Below are positions 9,452 to 17,278 of a DNA stretch of 54,421 bases, piece after piece. Origin of the DNA: a virus; IMG/VR virus record IMGVR_UViG_3300045922_000842, positions 1 through 54,421 of that record, one strand, 5' to 3'. The translations under genes were made by a program, and so were the position numbers. Each line of letters begins with the position of its first letter. The stretch's first letter is position 1. Under the pieces are notes generated by a model. That model ran no database searches and had not been told where the DNA came from. It worked only from the letters and a program-made list of their open reading frames with translations.

Positions 9452-10741
9452 ATGAATAAACAAAAAAATGCTCTTGATGATATTTTAAGTTTAAATAAAA
9501 TTCAAGAGTTGGCTTTTCAACCACAAGAAATTGTTTCGCGGCAACAAGGTCAAGATTTAATGGACGAACTGGCACCAATGCCAGACACAATTCTTCAAAG
9601 ACAACTACCAAATCCACAACCAGAACTAAATCCCATAAATCAGTATGAACAAGCAATTGCTAGTGCACAACGGGATCAACGAAATTTAGCTTTACTTCAA
9701 GCAGCAAATCAAGTAGGAGCTGCTTTGGCTGGTGGGGGTCGATTTACACCGCAAGTAGATACTAATCTCTCTGAATTACGACCCCTGGTTGGACAAGAGT
9801 TGTCTGGAATTAAAGAAAGAGACGCTATTGTTGAGACCCAAGGCAAACGAGAACTAGCTCGTATTAAACAGTCTACTGAAAAAGATAAAATGAATCCACA
9901 AAGCGAAGCTTCTAGAATTGCAAGAGAAGCTTACGCATCGTCTTTGCGTCGTATTGGTAGAAATAGATTAGCTGACCAAGTTGAAGAGCGGGAAATGTCT
10001 TTAAACGAGCTTGAGTCTATTTTTGGAGGATTAAATCTTCAAAATATGGAAACTCTTTTTGAATCCGCACAATCCAGAAAAGAACTAGCTCAAATTAGGG
10101 AACAAGCTAAAAAAGACACAAAATTAGAAGAATTAAACCCATTTGAAAAAGAAGAAGTTAAAAAGCTTGCCTCTGCTGCTTCTGAGTACACTTCAAAAGA
10201 CAGACCACAATTAATTACTAACTTAAATAAAGTAGATTCTGCCATTGAACTATTAAACACTAAATCTGGTATAAGCGGCCCGGGGGTAGGTAATATTCCT
10301 CAAGCAATTAGATATTTTACAAACCCTGATTCTATTAGGGCACGAGATGACGTAAGATCCGCTATTCAAGACACACTAAGACCTACTTTAGGTGCTCAAT
10401 TTACCGAAAAAGAAGGTGAAAGAATTATGTCTTTTGCTTTCGACGAACGACTCCCACAAGAAGAAAATGTTAAGCGGGCAAATCGTCTACGAGAAGCAAT
10501 TACTCGTAAAGTAGAATTTCAAGACGCTTACTATAATCATTTAAGGCAAGGTGGAAGACCTAAGGATTTTGATTTTGCTAAATATGGTATGCAGCCTGTT
10601 GTAGAAGCTACTACTGTACAACCAACAAATAAACAAGCAGAATTTATTACACTTAGGGCCCCAAACGGTGAAATAGCAAGAGTAAGGGCAGACCAAGCTA
10701 AAAAATATTTAGATAAAGGTGCGGTAAGAGTTGATGAGTAA
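9452..10741 (+). CDS. internal virion protein, helical
   Basis: The ATG at 9452 is preferred because AGAGAG precedes it and it avoids overlapping the previous gene; a TTG at 9422 is in frame upstream. The 429-residue product is mostly charged helix (residues 100-240) followed by a compact domain of about 140 residues ('DDVRSAIQDTLRPTLGAQFTEKEG...RVMSF'-like). That domain resembles a conserved region of phage virion proteins that precede a large internal protein. It overlaps the next gene by 8 nt. The ejection role is inferred from its neighbours. Confidence 0.5.
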   Translation: MNKQKNALDDILSLNKIQELAFQPQEIVSRQQGQDLMDELAPMPDTILQRQLPNPQPELNPINQYEQAIASAQRDQRNLALLQAANQVGAALAGGGRFTPQVDTNLSELRPLVGQELSGIKERDAIVETQGKRELARIKQSTEKDKMNPQSEASRIAREAYASSLRRIGRNRLADQVEEREMSLNELESIFGGLNLQNMETLFESAQSRKELAQIREQAKKDTKLEELNPFEKEEVKKLASAASEYTSKDRPQLITNLNKVDSAIELLNTKSGISGPGVGNIPQAIRYFTNPDSIRARDDVRSAIQDTLRPTLGAQFTEKEGERIMSFAFDERLPQEENVKRANRLREAITRKVEFQDAYYNHLRQGGRPKDFDFAKYGMQPVVEATTVQPTNKQAEFITLRAPNGEIARVRADQAKKYLDKGAVRVDE

Positions 10742-12800
10742 AAAATCGTTTTTTGATCCCGAAGATGTTGAAAGTCAACAAGGTGGGTCATTTTTCAATC
10801 AAGAAGATATTGCACAAGAGTCTCCACCTGAGATTAGTGCGGCTAGAGCTTTAGTACTAGGTGCTGCTCAGGGTGCAACTTTTGGATTTTCTGACGAACT
10901 TGAGGCAGCACTTAGAACCGCAGCCTCAACAGCATCTCCAGACAGGTTTGGCTTATTAGCAGGACTAGACGAGCAGGTAGAGCCCCCTACATCTTACAGA
11001 GAAAATGTTGAACAAGCTAGACAAAAGTACCGAGAAGCCCAAGAGCAAAGGCCAATAACGTTCATGGGTGGAGAGTTGGCTGGTGGTTTAGCTGTGCCGG
11101 TGCCACTAACTGGTACTTTAGCTGCTTTACGAGGTTTACCACGAGCAGCTAGAATTGCTACGCAAGGGGGAATTGGGGGAGCTATTTATGGTGCTGGTGT
11201 ATCAGAGGCCGACAATACTCAAGATGTTGCCTTAGATGCTCTAGCTGGAGGAGCCGTCGGAGGTGCTGTTGGTGGTGCGTTAGGTTCTGCGGTTCCAGCT
11301 ATTGGTAGAGGTATTGGTAAGCTTGTAGAGACATTTCCTCTGGTCGAAGACACCTCTAAAGTTTTTAGTGCTTCTAAAGAAACAGCTAGAGCGGCTAGAG
11401 ATCAGATTAGAAATGTCGGTAAACAAAAACAAGAAGTGATTAAAAATCTAAAAAAAACAGGCGTCGACAGCGAAGCTATTAAAAAAATTGAAGAGCAGGG
11501 AAAGTTAAGAGCATCAATAGAAGTACTAACAGAGCCTGCCGACATTGTAAAAGCAGAGTCCGCACTACTTACCCCTGAAAACTTAGCCCGGGGTTTTGAT
11601 GCGCCACAAGATGAAATTACAAGACTTTTAAACCTAGCTAAAGATGAGTCTTCTGCTAGAAATATGAGCTTTATCAGCCAAAGCGGTCTCGCAAAAGCAA
11701 AACTAGATGCATCTAATGAAGCTAGGAATTTTGTACGAAAAATCACTGGAGTAGGCGAAAAAGAATCTGTTCCAGGATTTGTTTCTCAAAAATTTGATGA
11801 TGTTGTAGACGAGGCTGTTAAAACCGGATTTAAGGCTCCAACAGAAGACATACTAGGTTCCATTTTAGTTCCTCCAGGTGCGACAGCCGGACCAACTTCA
11901 TCCTTATCAAATAAAATTATAAAATCTTTAGCATTAGATCCTGAAAATATACCGCCCGAGCTTACCGCTAAACAACTAAAAACAGTTAGGGATTTAGTCA
12001 ATAAAGAACTACGGTCAACTCGATCTGATCAAACTTTTGACACTTTGGTTGGAGTCAAAGAGCAAATTGATACTTTGTTTAATAGTGCAGTAGAAGGCAC
12101 TGCTTCCATGACCCAAGCTAAGCAAGCAAGAGTTTTGCAGTCGGGTGTTGATGAAATTCTTCCTGGTCAAGGAACCATTAGAGACGTTCGTAAGTTAAAT
12201 ATTACCAACAAAGATAAAGCAGAAAAAACAATTAAAGATTATGCAGAGTCTTTGATCGAAAATCTATCTAAAGTAAAAGATGCTCCTGGTGAAAGAGAGT
12301 TGTTAAAATATAAAAATGCTCGAGAAACTCTAAAGAGATTTGGTGATCTCGGCATGAAAGAGGCTCCTGCGCTTATAGCTCAGCTTGATGACTTAGTTAA
12401 TAGGGCGTCTCGTCTTGATATTCAATCCCGAGTAGTTACTACTCAGGGTATTGGAGCACAAGGTCGAGAAGTTAGCGCTCTTATGAGGCTTGGTGAAACC
12501 GCTAAATCTGCCGGTCTTAAAGCAGTAGGGGTAGTTGGAGAAGCAACTGGTAAATTACAGGGGGCCGCTTCGCCTGCATCTAACCTAGCTCAAAGAGTAA
12601 TTGATCTGCCAAGTGATACATTAATGATGTTATCAAACCGATCTAACAATCCCATTTTAAAGAGATTTTTTGAAGAGGCTGCGTCTGGAGATGCCAGAAA
12701 ACGGAGAGCGTTATCTTTAAATCTAGCTCAACAGCCAGGACTTAGGGATATGGTAAAAGATATGATTCCGGGAGTATTAGAAGAAGATCAAGAAGAGTAG
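10734..12800 (+). CDS. large internal virion protein with glycine-zipper N-terminal region
   Basis: The ATG at 10734 gives 688 residues. Residues 30-125 carry 'ALVLGAAQGATFGFSDELEAA' then 'MGGELAGG', a recurrent N-terminal module of podoviral internal or tail-associated proteins. Gly/Ala zippers follow at about 145-195 ('GGAVGGAVGGALGSAVPAIGRG'). The rest is long charged helix. It is the last + strand gene of the virion block, and its 3' end overlaps the convergent gene by 13 nt. Membrane insertion during ejection is inferred. Confidence 0.55.
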   Translation: MSKKSFFDPEDVESQQGGSFFNQEDIAQESPPEISAARALVLGAAQGATFGFSDELEAALRTAASTASPDRFGLLAGLDEQVEPPTSYRENVEQARQKYREAQEQRPITFMGGELAGGLAVPVPLTGTLAALRGLPRAARIATQGGIGGAIYGAGVSEADNTQDVALDALAGGAVGGAVGGALGSAVPAIGRGIGKLVETFPLVEDTSKVFSASKETARAARDQIRNVGKQKQEVIKNLKKTGVDSEAIKKIEEQGKLRASIEVLTEPADIVKAESALLTPENLARGFDAPQDEITRLLNLAKDESSARNMSFISQSGLAKAKLDASNEARNFVRKITGVGEKESVPGFVSQKFDDVVDEAVKTGFKAPTEDILGSILVPPGATAGPTSSLSNKIIKSLALDPENIPPELTAKQLKTVRDLVNKELRSTRSDQTFDTLVGVKEQIDTLFNSAVEGTASMTQAKQARVLQSGVDEILPGQGTIRDVRKLNITNKDKAEKTIKDYAESLIENLSKVKDAPGERELLKYKNARETLKRFGDLGMKEAPALIAQLDDLVNRASRLDIQSRVVTTQGIGAQGREVSALMRLGETAKSAGLKAVGVVGEATGKLQGAASPASNLAQRVIDLPSDTLMMLSNRSNNPILKRFFEEAASGDARKRRALSLNLAQQPGLRDMVKDMIPGVLEEDQEE

Positions 12801-13261
12801 TCTTTTTTAGAGTCAATAAAATCTATAAGACTGTCTTCAACGCTATTTCTTTCGTCTGAGTCAATAAAAATTCCTGGTTCATTCGATATTTTAGTGTACA
12901 GAGATGCAATGTCTCTGTTGCGAGCATTATTAGCACTAAAAATTTGTTTTCTGTCCTTTTTAGATTTATGTATTTTTTTGAATGGGTGATTTAGTCTGGC
13001 CCCAAGACTTTCCTCAAGAAAGGAGTTAAGCCATCTTTTTTCTTTGTCAGAAAGTTGGTCTACATAGTCGATATCGTGATACTCTTGCTTAGCCTTTGAA
13101 AAAAACCTTTTTTCCAAGCCAGGAAATGAAGAAGCGTCTCGTCTCTTTAATTTTTTTTTTACTTGTTTTTTTGCCTTCGCTTTAACCCGTCTTTTATGGG
13201 ATCTAGCTTTACTTTTTTTAAGAGACTTTCTAATTGTTTTCTTTTTTTTGCGGACAGCCAA
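12788..13261 (-). CDS. Lys/Arg-rich hypothetical protein (TTG start)
   Basis: The TTG at 13261 is chosen because AAGGAGG lies 4 nt upstream; an in-frame ATG at 13279 precedes that site. The product is about 157 residues. The first 45 residues are nearly all K, R, A and S ('AVRKKKKTIRKSLKKSKAR'), suggesting nucleic-acid binding; the rest is charged and helical. Its first roughly 100 nt overlap the end of the upstream gene in another frame. The 3' end overlaps the convergent virion gene. Family unknown. Confidence 0.55.
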   Translation of the reverse strand: MAVRKKKKTIRKSLKKSKARSHKRRVKAKAKKQVKKKLKRRDASSFPGLEKRFFSKAKQEYHDIDYVDQLSDKEKRWLNSFLEESLGARLNHPFKKIHKSKKDRKQIFSANNARNRDIASLYTKISNEPGIFIDSDERNSVEDSLIDFIDSKKDYSS

Positions 13262-13575
13262 GCAACCTCCTTGTTGCATCTATAGGCCAGGATTGTTCCC
13301 CTGTAGTTTCGGACCTTTTCTAACCTATCCCCTATAAGGTCTTCTAGATCATAGTATAAGTTTTCTTTTTCTTCGTCAAGCAAATTCTTCTTCCAGGTGA
13401 CAAAATGAAACCACACGTGAAGCTTAGGACATTTATACTCATCTCTAACTAAGCCTAGGTCCGCCATAAACTCGTCAACTTCCCCCCAAGGAAGGTCGCT
13501 TTCAACCTTACTAGGATTCCTTACAAGCTCTAATAGCTCCTCAGAACTCAATTCCGAGGGAGATTCCGAATTCAT
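13159..13575 (-). CDS. hypothetical protein with Lys-rich tail
   Basis: Starting at ATG 13575 gives 138 residues. The N-terminus is acidic and helical (SELSSEELLELV) and the middle contains 'CPKLHVWFHFVTWKK'. The C-terminus is Lys/Arg-rich (KKVKLDPIKDGLKRRQKNK) and shares about 100 nt with the next gene. It overlaps the upstream gene's end by 35 nt. No known domain is recognised. Confidence 0.55.
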   Translation of the reverse strand: MNSESPSELSSEELLELVRNPSKVESDLPWGEVDEFMADLGLVRDEYKCPKLHVWFHFVTWKKNLLDEEKENLYYDLEDLIGDRLEKVRNYRGTILAYRCNKEVAWLSAKKRKQLESLLKKVKLDPIKDGLKRRQKNK

Positions 13576-13930
13576 TCTTTGTATTACCCCAAACCCCGAG
13601 TTTAAAATCACCAAAAATTCTTCGTTGTATTTGAATTCCGTAAACAGGCTCTCCTACTATAATACCATATTGGATAGACAGATCATAGTTATTTTTGTTA
13701 ATTTTAACTTTTCTATCTTCTTTTTTATCTTCGGTTGTTTGTCGCTCAATAGTTCGAACCGTAGTTCCATCCTTTTTAATAAGTTCTTTAATTACCTCAA
13801 CAACTTCTTTTTTTTCAACAATTTTCTCTACAGTTTCAACTTTAGGTTGTGGGGGATACAAAAAACGCCCTCCTACGAAGCCTATTAGGACTGCTATTAA
13901 GAGAACTGCTACCAACCGTAACTTTGCCAT
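13541..13930 (-). CDS. membrane-anchored V/E/K-rich protein with C-terminal beta strands
   Basis: This 129-residue protein has an N-terminal transmembrane or signal-anchor segment (residues 4-25). It then has a Val/Glu/Lys-rich extended region (33-75), then about four beta strands ending in 'FGISLGIEF'. The last third parallels that of the secreted protein at 28314-28769 ('YGIQIQRRIFGDFKLGV' against 'YGLQYQRMLDSDLSVGV'). An aromatic C-terminus after amphipathic strands resembles an outer-membrane beta signal. A spanin-like envelope-bridging role is possible but not shown. It overlaps the protease gene by 22 nt. Confidence 0.6.
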   Translation of the reverse strand: MAKLRLVAVLLIAVLIGFVGGRFLYPPQPKVETVEKIVEKKEVVEVIKELIKKDGTTVRTIERQTTEDKKEDRKVKINKNNYDLSIQYGIIVGEPVYGIQIQRRIFGDFKLGVWGNTKNEFGISLGIEF

Positions 13931-14610
13931 AATCTACTCCTACTCCCGATAACAGGGCTAATAATAACCCCAGAATGGTCTACTGCACTATTTACACCGA
14001 TTACAGTCGGCTTACCCCTACACATTGCCATAACGGGCCCGCCACTTTGACCCTGAAATATCGGTCCTCCCCTAGCCCGAAGTTGAAAAAACGTATTGTT
14101 TGTAAATACTGCACTTGAACAAAAAAGAGCCTCTCCACTAGGATAGCCGCAAAGTAGTAGCTTCTCTTTTTGTAGATCCCATTGGCAATTCCCGTACCAG
14201 TCAACATCCAGGGACTCAAAATTTGTAAAGTCCCCTCGAATTAGAGCTAAATCCCTTAGATTGTCTACAGCTGCAATTTTAACATTTAAACTATGTAAAT
14301 TTCCCATAATATCGTAAATATGCAAATCTCTTTTTTCTACTTTACCCCAAGAGTCTACCAAGCAGTGGGCTGCTGTTAAAGCGTAATGCTTACTTATCAC
14401 AACTCCAGAACAAAAAAAGAAATACTGGGCATCACCGATACGAATAATTGAATTGTTCTTTCCATCAGATTTCTCTAAATCGTAGATTAATGTATGTTCT
14501 GGAAAAACTTGTAAATCAAAAAAACTACGGTATATAGTTAAAAGGCTGTACGCTAAAATAACTAATAAAACACACACTAAGGATAGTCTAAAGTATTTTA
14601 AAAATCTCAC
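13909..14610 (-). CDS. membrane-anchored trypsin-like serine protease (S1 family)
   Basis: The 233-residue product has an N-terminal membrane anchor or signal (residues 8-27) and the chymotrypsin-fold catalytic triad: His82 in 'LTAAHC', Asp120 in 'NLRDLALI' and Ser189 in 'GQSGGPV'. Several cysteines (67, 83, 142, 154, 164, 197) could form disulfides, fitting a periplasmic location. The domain is complete at about 190 residues. Secreted S1 proteases are rare in phages; a role in host envelope degradation or lysis is inference. It overlaps the HNH gene by 4 nt (ATGA). Confidence 0.85.
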   Translation of the reverse strand: MRFLKYFRLSLVCVLLVILAYSLLTIYRSFFDLQVFPEHTLIYDLEKSDGKNNSIIRIGDAQYFFFCSGVVISKHYALTAAHCLVDSWGKVEKRDLHIYDIMGNLHSLNVKIAAVDNLRDLALIRGDFTNFESLDVDWYGNCQWDLQKEKLLLCGYPSGEALFCSSAVFTNNTFFQLRARGGPIFQGQSGGPVMAMCRGKPTVIGVNSAVDHSGVIISPVIGSRSRLWQSYGW

Positions 14611-14945
14611 TTTGTCCTTTTCTTTCTTGCTGATTTTCGAACTGCGTTTTCAGATATACTTTTTTCTCTATGGTGTTTTTTACAAAGAACCTGAAATTCA
14701 CCATCATCCGCAAACATTCTATCAATAAAACCATCCCAGTTATCCCAACCTGACGTTGGCATTACCGGGCTAATATGGTCTATCTGAACATCATTTTTTT
14801 TGTGTGTAACTCCTTCTGGACACTTAGCACACACATACTCGTTACGACCAACCCTAGCGGCTTTGAGGGCATTATAGCGAGCCGGCCACTTATAGCTGGC
14901 CCGCCTTAGTGCTGCCATTGCAAATTTCATCTTTATTTTATCCAC
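14607..14945 (-). CDS. HNH endonuclease
   Basis: This 112-residue protein starts at GTG with AGGAAG 7 nt upstream. Zinc ligands are Cys39/Cys42 and Cys88/His91. The catalytic core is Asp56-His57 ('VQIDHISPV') with His92 in 'LCKKHHREKS'. This is the compact phage HNH type. Many phage HNH proteins help terminase cut DNA, but this one lies far from the terminase genes, so it could instead be homing-like or act in host DNA breakdown. It overlaps the zinc-ribbon gene by 8 nt. Confidence 0.85.
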   Translation of the reverse strand: MDKIKMKFAMAALRRASYKWPARYNALKAARVGRNEYVCAKCPEGVTHKKNDVQIDHISPVMPTSGWDNWDGFIDRMFADDGEFQVLCKKHHREKSISENAVRKSARKKRTK

Positions 14946-15195
14946 TTATTTTCTTCCTATATCCACAAAGATTACAACTTTCAAAAATCTTGCCTATTAG
15001 TTCTAAAATTGTTAATTCACCTTTACCACAATCAGGACAAGAGTGTTTCTTTTTCTTTTCTTTTTCAAACTCCTCTTTTATTGGTCTTTTGCCCAAGTTT
15101 TTTAAGCTTCTTTCTAGCTGTCGTATTTGTTTTTGCGCTTCTCGCAGCTTTCCTCGATAAAATTCTTCTGAACTTTTTTCTTTCTTCTTTGGCAT
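14938..15195 (-). CDS. zinc-ribbon protein
   Basis: This 85-residue protein has a charged helix (residues 8-50, KEK-rich) followed by a zinc ribbon, CPDC at about 53-56 and CNLC at about 75-78, near the C-terminus. Its first 131 nt overlap the end of the metallopeptidase gene in a different frame. The upstream ribosome binding site is modest (AGGG about 12 nt before ATG). A nucleic-acid-binding role is likely; family unknown. Confidence 0.6.
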   Translation of the reverse strand: MPKKKEKSSEEFYRGKLREAQKQIRQLERSLKNLGKRPIKEEFEKEKKKKHSCPDCGKGELTILELIGKIFESCNLCGYRKKISG

Positions 15196-15691
15196 ATATA
15201 GCCGCCCTTTTATTATTTATTTCTTCTTGCTCCGGGAAAGTACCATTTTCATAAAAATAATAATACATCCACTTATCTAGTTCTTTCTGTTTTGCGTGTA
15301 TTGAATTATCTATTTTTAAATTTAGTTCTTTAACTATGAGGTCTTGGTACTCAGAGTCTGATACCTCTAAGTCATAAATAATTTTTCTTAGGTTTTTAGG
15401 AACTTGATTAGGTTTAGCCATTGCCTCCAAGGCTTGATTTATTTTTTTGCTGTTTTTTCTACCACGATACACCCAAGATAGGTAGTGAGCTAGTTCATGT
15501 AGTAATGTTAATATTACCTCAATTTTAGAGGTATGGTTGTTGCGAAATATGTGAATGTATGGTTTTTTACTTATTACTGCAAAATAACCGTCGTCGGGAC
15601 TGTTCTTAGACACAGAGTCCAAGGTTATGGTGATTCCTAAACTTTTACCATAATTCTCAAGTCGTTTGAGTTCTGAATCTCGAATCCCCAT
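15065..15691 (-). CDS. HExxH metallopeptidase (ImmA/IrrE-like)
   Basis: This 208-residue protein has a zinc-binding 'LTLLHELAHYL' (His65, Glu66, His69), preceded by a beta strand ('PYIHIFR'), as in ImmA/IrrE (DUF955) peptidases that cleave repressors. The C-terminal 45 residues are very Lys/Arg-rich and overlap the zinc-ribbon gene. The ATG directly follows ATAACATATAAAGT with no obvious Shine-Dalgarno, so the start is less certain. Target unknown. Confidence 0.65.
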   Translation of the reverse strand: MGIRDSELKRLENYGKSLGITITLDSVSKNSPDDGYFAVISKKPYIHIFRNNHTSKIEVILTLLHELAHYLSWVYRGRKNSKKINQALEAMAKPNQVPKNLRKIIYDLEVSDSEYQDLIVKELNLKIDNSIHAKQKELDKWMYYYFYENGTFPEQEEINNKRAAIYAKEERKKFRRILSRKAARSAKTNTTARKKLKKLGQKTNKRGV

Positions 15692-15751
15692 ACTTTATAT
15701 GTTATTTTTTAAAACTCTAAAATACGGGGATTTTGCCTTAAGTAGTTGAAA

Positions 15752-17278
15752 TTAAAGCTTTTTAGTAGTAAATTTATTATTTATAAAATTTAACAGCTGT
15801 CTAGACCCATTTTCATGGATTAAGCAGTGCGTATTCATCCAAGATGATGGTCCACTACCATAGTCAGGGGATGTGGGGGTTGATGTACCCACACACCAAG
15901 CATCCCGCATAATTTCTGGTGTATGCATGTGTCCATACACTACTTTGCGATAAGCATTTTCCATTGAATTAATACCACCCTTAGATCCATTGGCACCCTT
16001 GTCCCCATGAGCACCTAGTTGTATTCCTTGAAAAGAATAATCCTCATCTCGACTTAGCCAGCGAATATTTTTTGGTTGTCGCGATCGGTTGAAATAATAC
16101 TCTAGTGGGTTATTTCCATTGATATAAGCAAGGGCTAATTCTAATGCAAGTTTATGGTTTTGGGGGTCATTAACATATCTACCCTCGTTTAAGTATCGCT
16201 CTAGGTGCTCATCGTGGTTAGATTTAACAATAACTACTTGACGGCTGTTAGAAAGCCAGATTAAGTCTCTAACATAGATGTCTAATTCAGCCTCTAAATT
16301 AAGTTTATTTTTAACCTGTTTTTTAGCCAATGTAATATTTTTACCAATATCATGGTGACTACAACTCGTTGCTGAAAAAGCATCGTGAAGTACAAAAGTA
16401 CTAATCCCTAGCTTTTTTCCTAAATTGTCAGTGTGTCTTGCTACATTGTAGTCCGTTTCACCCGCGTGCCAATCACCCAGGACTAAAACGCTAGGACTAC
16501 TTTTACTAACACCTTTTGGAGTGATTTTTTGATTTAAATCATAAAACACACCTTTTGGGTCACTTTGAATCTGCCTAAAATGAAAATGGCCGTCAGACTC
16601 AATTTCAACAATCAAAGCTCCTAAAGTATGGTCATGGTCAGCTAAATAGCTCGTTTTATCTACAAAACTTTTTTTAGCTAGGTAATTCTTTTTAGTCACG
16701 GCTCCAGTGCTCATAAGAGCATGTGGTAGCGCTGAGGGACCAGTAGCAACATACTTAAGTCTTTGTTTTGGCGAGGGGCAAATAATTGAACCATTTCGAC
16801 GCCCAATCCTAGGTAAACCGGTAATTGGATCTACCTGCTTAGCTCCGTTTCTAATACTAAGAATTGACAGATTATTATTAATGTCTGCGTCAGAATCAAT
16901 AATAGTTAATCCCCTAAGTGCAGGATCAAGTTCTAACTCTGAGTTTTGAAACGACACTAAAACAAGTAGTTGAGCATTATTTTTCTTACAGTATTTCTTA
17001 AGAGACTTAAGGAAGTCTTGGTTTACCTCTGCACCAGTAACCGCAGTTGTAATAATAAATCTATTTTTAGTTTGGTCAATCTGACTATTAAACTTTTCAA
17101 GATTTAAATCAAAAATATCATTCTTAATGTATGGATAGGCTTTTTCTTTTAATCCAGTAAGATTTTCTGAAAAAGTTCTAACCTCGGCTCTAGTAATTCC
17201 CAGAGTATTTAACTCTGCCATTTTTGGATAACGCTTGTGTTTTTTAACAAAACTAACAAAGGTTTTTAGTACGGACAT
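15752..17278 (-). CDS. metallophosphoesterase, phage T5 A1-like DNA transfer protein
   Basis: This 508-residue protein has a C-terminal calcineurin-type phosphoesterase core: 'GDWHAGETD' (268-276), 'LHDAFS...SHHD' (297-310), 'SNHDEHLERY' (353-362), 'GAHGDKG' (422-428) and 'GHMHTPE' (449-455). The first 200 residues are helical with 'VTGAEVNQDFLKSLKKY'. This order resembles the A1 protein of phage T5, needed there for second-step DNA transfer and host DNA breakdown. The family call is from memory of the motifs. The start overlaps the polymerase stop (TAATG type), so it belongs to the replication operon. Confidence 0.65.
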   Translation of the reverse strand: MSVLKTFVSFVKKHKRYPKMAELNTLGITRAEVRTFSENLTGLKEKAYPYIKNDIFDLNLEKFNSQIDQTKNRFIITTAVTGAEVNQDFLKSLKKYCKKNNAQLLVLVSFQNSELELDPALRGLTIIDSDADINNNLSILSIRNGAKQVDPITGLPRIGRRNGSIICPSPKQRLKYVATGPSALPHALMSTGAVTKKNYLAKKSFVDKTSYLADHDHTLGALIVEIESDGHFHFRQIQSDPKGVFYDLNQKITPKGVSKSSPSVLVLGDWHAGETDYNVARHTDNLGKKLGISTFVLHDAFSATSCSHHDIGKNITLAKKQVKNKLNLEAELDIYVRDLIWLSNSRQVVIVKSNHDEHLERYLNEGRYVNDPQNHKLALELALAYINGNNPLEYYFNRSRQPKNIRWLSRDEDYSFQGIQLGAHGDKGANGSKGGINSMENAYRKVVYGHMHTPEIMRDAWCVGTSTPTSPDYGSGPSSWMNTHCLIHENGSRQLLNFINNKFTTKKL

